Assembly (NCBI RefSeq): GCF_013031355.1
Contig: NZ_WPZO01000009.1
Coordinates: forward strand, 62,001-126,000
Reading direction: 5' to 3'
DNA length: 64,000 nt
Origin: Ruegeria arenilitoris
Lineage (GTDB): Bacteria > Pseudomonadota > Alphaproteobacteria > Rhodobacterales > Rhodobacteraceae
Both the position numbers and the translations under genes were made by a program. Under the pieces are notes generated by a model. That model did no database searches and had not been told where the DNA came from. It worked only from the letters and a program-made list of their open reading frames with translations. This document shows positions 60,932 to 64,000 of the stretch, piece after piece. How positions within the stretch are numbered: the first letter of the stretch is position 1; every line of letters starts with the position of its first letter.

Positions 60932-61535
60932 TCAGCGGCGTGGCTTGCGCTGCTTCCATTTTGGGCGCCCAGTCCGCAAGCTCCCAGAAACGTTCATATT
61001 TGCTTCAAGCGGGTGCAGGTCTTTCCGCCCCTCCATGAAATAGACAACCCACTCGGCCAACCGACGCCCTGCCCGGCGACTGGCTTCCTTTGCATGTTCG
61101 GCACGAGGCTCTCCTACGACTACGGCGCCGTAGTGCAGGTTTTCTTTCTTGGCGACATAGCCGGTAATTCCGAAGACAAAATAGCCCATATACATCATCT
61201 GATCGACATCCCCATACAGGCCAGTACACCGCCGCCGCCCAGACTGCCGGCCGAGGTGAACAGCACGGCAAACTTCCCATCGGTTTTGAACCAAATGTCA
61301 GGTGTGCGCTCATCCTACAATTGCTTCACCTTCCACGAGACCCCTCCCAAATGAGTCGGGCAGCCAACTGCAATTCCGTCCGCCCAAAACACGTCCTCAG
61401 TTTTGGCCTCATCGACATGGCGCACGCGAAGTTCCATGCCTGAACATATTCAACGCCTTCCTCGACATAAGGGACGGTGGTTGAGGTGAACTTTCGGTCG
61501 CTTTCGCTGTCGTAGATAATTGGGATTTTCGCTAT
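60932..61535 (-). pseudogene. WrbA-like NAD(P)H:quinone oxidoreductase, decayed
   Basis: Reading leftward, pieces of a flavodoxin-fold WrbA-type protein appear in order but in different frames: IPIIYDS at the start, then FWADGIAVGCPTHLGG and VSWKVKQL, an in-frame TAG at 61315-61317, KFAVLFTSAGSLGGGG, and in another frame MGYFVFGITGYVAKKENLHY, VVVGEPRAEHAKEASRR and EGRKDLHPL. The expected start codon reads ATA at 61533-61535, just after a GAGGGAAAC ribosome site. Total length matches a roughly 200-residue WrbA relative. At least two frameshifts plus the stop make it non-functional. The partial frames at 60932-61294 and 61005-61313 are parts of it. Confidence 0.78.
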
Positions 61536-61981
61536 GTTTCCCTCCCTGACATATGCCTACACGCAGCCATGCTGCGACGGTCAAGGAGAGTTCTTTACCT
61601 TTGACCGCCGCACAATTGCCGGCTGATCAGCAACGCCCCGCATAGTGGAATTATCTGATATTTGGTTCAGCGCAGGCAATGCGTTGGCCCTTCAATGGTG
61701 CCTTGCACAAGCTGAAAGGCCAACTGGGGGTCGCGCCTTCAGAGCCAGTTAAGTTAAAGGGCTCGCATGACGAGCGTCTGACAGAGTTGTATCGCTTGCA
61801 TAGCTTCTCAGCTCTGGTTGAGCAGTCTTCTGGTAAATGATCGTTGCCGCGACGACAGGCCATTGTGAAAAAGATGGGCTTTGTTCCAAACGTTTGGCAG
61901 TTGAAAGATTGCCTGTCTTAGCCAGCTGGATGCCTGCTCATGTATTCTCGCAAGGCGCAGATTATCACGATGCGTGCCGAA
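61536..61981. other. 446-bp gap between the WrbA-like relic and the LysR gene
   Basis: No intact gene. A forward stretch at about 61865-61910 reads VKKMGFVPNVWQLKD, reminiscent of carboxymuconolactone-decarboxylase-like proteins, but stops follow at once. At most a short relic. Confidence 0.4.
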
Positions 61982-62923
61982 TTAGATGATATCGCCGCCG
62001 GGAAACTCGTTTCCCAGATCTAGTTCAGCCGAACGGCTCATTTCAGTGAATGAGCCTACAATGTAACGCCCCAAGGGTTCATGTGCCGTTTTTTGGGTCC
62101 AAACCATTTCGCTCTCCCATTTCGGCAAATCCAGCGGTGTGGGAAAGACGTCGCACCCAGCGCGCCGTGCAACCGGAGTCAACGACGTCGGCACCGTTGC
62201 AATTAAGTCGGATTGAGCGACTAAATCGGGCAGCAAAGCAAATTGCGCACAGGTCAAAACAACTTGCCGGGATTTCCCCAGCTTTTTTAAAGCTTTATCC
62301 ACCGAGCCGATTTTGTCATTGTTCAGCGTCATCAAGGCGTGGCGGGCCTTTAAGAATGGCTCAAGCGTCAATCCATCTCGGGTCAAAGGGTGATCGCGGC
62401 GAGCAATGCACACAAAGCTGTCCGGCATGATTGTTCGCCGATGAAACCGCGCGGGAAGCTGACCAAATGTGCCAATGGCCAGCGTCACTGTTTCGGAATC
62501 CAATTGATCAATCAGATCCGCCTTGTTCATCGGTACAAAGCGCAGGCCAAGATTTGGCGCGTGTACTGAATAGTAGGTGACCATCGCAGGTGCCAAACGC
62601 AGAATTGCCAAATCCGAAGCTGCAACAGTGATTTGGCCTTGGGCGTGTTTGGGATCAAACTCGCTTTGCTCCAGCATTTCGGAAACGATCGACAGCGCGC
62701 CTTGCACTTTTGGTGCCAGTTCTTCGGCACGGCTGGTTGGCACCATTCCTCCCGGTCCCCTTTGAAATAGCGGATCCTCGAACCTGACACGAAGCCGGTT
62801 CAGCGCGTTACTCATGGAGGGTTGGGCAAGACCAATAGACTCTCCCGCGCGTCCGACATGTCGTTCACGATACATCGCATCGAAGGCTTTGAGGAGGTTG
62901 AGGTCGAGAGTATTAATATTCAT
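61982..62923 (-). CDS. LysR-family transcriptional regulator (NodD/LinR-like branch)
   Basis: 313 aa. Helix-turn-helix about 8-65 with LNLLKAFDAMYRERHVGRAG and AQPSMSNALNRLRVRFEDPL; effector domain about 90-300 with RRDHPLTRDGLTLEPFLKA and LIATVPTSL. The opening and the LFQRGPGGMVPT segment place it in the NodD/PcpR-like group that often regulates degradation of aromatic or xenobiotic compounds. It is divergent from the SDR gene with a 238-bp gap and probably controls it. Confidence 0.88.
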   Translation of the reverse strand: MNINTLDLNLLKAFDAMYRERHVGRAGESIGLAQPSMSNALNRLRVRFEDPLFQRGPGGMVPTSRAEELAPKVQGALSIVSEMLEQSEFDPKHAQGQITVAASDLAILRLAPAMVTYYSVHAPNLGLRFVPMNKADLIDQLDSETVTLAIGTFGQLPARFHRRTIMPDSFVCIARRDHPLTRDGLTLEPFLKARHALMTLNNDKIGSVDKALKKLGKSRQVVLTCAQFALLPDLVAQSDLIATVPTSLTPVARRAGCDVFPTPLDLPKWESEMVWTQKTAHEPLGRYIVGSFTEMSRSAELDLGNEFPGGDII

Positions 62924-63161
62924 TTGGAGAATTTATTACATTCCATCTATCCATTTCAACAACTTCCCGATGCGCATTACATATCCGGTCAGAAACAAAA
63001 AAGACGCTCAGATTGCGGCGCGCCGAAGCTTCAAAGGACACTGTGATTGCTTGAGGCATCTGACAACGGAGTTGGGCCTGGAAGAGTGATCCTCAACCAA
63101 CCGAACCAGTCCAGAGCTGCGATACGGGGCGAATGCCACTGAGTGAAAAAGGACTTCAACT

Positions 63162-63902
63162 GTGACAAACGTTTTTGAAACCGCGCTAAAAGGCAAACAT
63201 GTCGTCATCGTTGGCGGTGGCAGCGGTATGGGCAAGGCGACAGCCGAACTGGCGGCCAGCCTGGGTGCCAGGGTTACAATCGCAAGCCGCAACGAAGAGA
63301 AACTGAAGGCAGTTGCATCGGAAATAAAGGGCGACATTTCGGTCGCTACAGTGGACACCACTGATGAAGCCGGTGTCAAAACCTGGGCTGCCAATCTCGG
63401 CAAAGTCGATCATCTCGTCATCTCGGCTTCCAGCGCTGCTCATGGCGCGTTTGCTGAACTGCCGACTGACGATCTGCGCGGCATGCTTGAAGCCAAATTC
63501 ATTGGCCCATACGTAACCGCGCGCGAGGTTCTGCCGTATCTGGCCGACGGTGCATCGATCACGCTGTTTTCCGGTGTGCTGAGCCGACGCCCCTCGGTTG
63601 GCGCAACCGGTCTGGGTGCGGTGAATGCAGCTGTTGAGGCTTTGACCATGGGTCTCGCGCAAGAACTGGCGGGCAAGGCCCGCGTCAACTGCATCAGCCC
63701 CGGGATGGTTGCGACCGAAGCCTATGCAGGCATGCCAGAAGAGGCTCGCGAAGGCATGTATGCGCAGGTTGGCAACTCTCTGCCCGTTGGCCGCGTCGGC
63801 AAGGCTAACGAAATTGCTCAGGCGGTCGTCATGGCAATGACCAACGATTTCCTGACAGGTTCTGTGCTGGATATCGACGGCGGTCATCTCGTCCGGGACT
63901 AA
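63162..63902 (+). CDS. Short-chain dehydrogenase-like protein lacking the Tyr-Lys pair
   Basis: 246 aa with a clear Rossmann fold: VVIVGGGSGMGKATAELAAS for cofactor binding, VATVDTTDEAG, LVISASSAA at the NNAG position, and VNCISPGMVATEAYAGMP near the C-terminus. In the place of YxxxK the sequence reads GATGLGAVNAAVEALTMGLA, with neither Tyr nor Lys. Such atypical SDRs exist and may bind cofactor without classic catalysis, or use another residue. The start codon at 63162 is GTG. It is divergent from the LysR gene and followed by a terminator hairpin. Confidence 0.83.
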   Translation: MTNVFETALKGKHVVIVGGGSGMGKATAELAASLGARVTIASRNEEKLKAVASEIKGDISVATVDTTDEAGVKTWAANLGKVDHLVISASSAAHGAFAELPTDDLRGMLEAKFIGPYVTAREVLPYLADGASITLFSGVLSRRPSVGATGLGAVNAAVEALTMGLAQELAGKARVNCISPGMVATEAYAGMPEEAREGMYAQVGNSLPVGRVGKANEIAQAVVMAMTNDFLTGSVLDIDGGHLVRD

Positions 63903-63910
63903 GAAGCAAA

Positions 63911-63934
63911 AAGGGGTCTTAAGGGGCCCCTTTC
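63911..63934 (+). terminator. Terminator hairpin after the SDR gene
   Basis: AAAGGGG-(10 nt)-CCCCTTT, 8 nt after the SDR stop, ending in a short T/C run. The nested GGGGCCCC offers an alternative fold. Intrinsic termination is likely. Confidence 0.6.
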
Positions 63935-64000
63935 CTCTCTTGGCCCTCGTGAAGCCGACTTTGTTAGATTCCGCCTATTTCGCAGAAATTGCTTTGAAGT

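Noticed and set aside
61865..61910. Short peptide VKKMGFVPNVWQLKD resembling carboxymuconolactone decarboxylase-like proteins
   Set aside because: Only about 15 residues, followed by stops; similarity is from memory and too short to annotate.
1..64000. tRNA, rRNA, CRISPR array, insertion sequence or prophage
   Set aside because: Looked for by eye on both strands; no cloverleaf, direct-repeat array, transposase or phage structural gene was found. A dedicated scan could still reveal a small RNA.

Overview
The window is chromosomal-type DNA from an alphaproteobacterium, most likely a marine Rhodobacteraceae (Roseobacter-group) organism. The evidence is the high but not extreme GC content, the abundance of TRAP and ABC uptake systems, the zur-znu zinc locus followed by COG0523 GTPases with DUF1826 and DUF6525 proteins, and the mixture of small catabolic modules each paired with its own GntR, LysR, TetR, AraC or XRE regulator. 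No rRNA, tRNA, CRISPR array, insertion sequence or prophage was recognised. Family names come from reading the protein sequences; no database search was run.

Layout. 1-11.4 kb is a divergent glucuronide/hexuronate catabolic locus. A leftward operon runs TRAP binding protein, GH2 beta-glucuronidase, UxuR-like GntR regulator, mannonate dehydratase (cut by the window edge). A rightward operon runs TRAP small and large permeases, GH31 glycosidase, fructuronate reductase, glucuronate isomerase. The space between the two operons holds two ExuR/UxuR-type operator-like palindromes. Together the genes would import a glucuronide intact, cleave it in the cytoplasm and carry glucuronate to 2-keto-3-deoxygluconate. 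11.4-14.5 kb has a voltage-gated-type K+ channel, a YfcG-like GST and MdaB quinone reductase pair, and a divergent HxlR regulator. 14.5-20.9 kb has a LysR regulator facing a tandem CaiB CoA-transferase, then a GMC oxidoreductase-cupin operon facing a TetR regulator across twin operators.

20.9-26.4 kb is a sulfide/persulfide oxidation operon (SulP transporter, phosphatase-like/SQR-like fusion, persulfide-dioxygenase-type MBL protein, YgaP-like membrane protein) under an apparent Crp/Fnr regulator, with a perfect 12-bp-arm palindrome in the promoter gap. 26.5-33.6 kb holds an alpha/beta hydrolase with an AraC regulator, an XRE-cupin regulator with an iron-sulfur flavin oxidoreductase, a secreted unknown protein and a MipA/OmpV outer membrane protein. 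33.8-40.5 kb is a zinc regulon: zur-znuC-znuB facing znuA, then two COG0523 metallochaperone GTPases, DUF1826 and DUF6525. A shared GTTAT-N3-AT element in its promoter gaps is a candidate Zur site.

40.5-50.7 kb contains an SDR, a TetR pseudogene with two in-frame stops, a fatty acid desaturase, a methyltransferase, a DUF5765-like membrane protein, a class III cyclase facing a two-component phosphorelay, and a 2OG-Fe(II) oxygenase. 51-55.3 kb is a tricarballylate-type tcuAB operon with an FCD-GntR regulator and a divergent AbrB-family membrane protein. 56.2-60.5 kb is a complete sugar ABC importer (binding protein, two permeases, ATPase) behind a recognisable promoter/operator. The last 3.5 kb holds a decayed WrbA-like flavoprotein gene, a LysR regulator and a divergent SDR lacking the usual Tyr-Lys pair.
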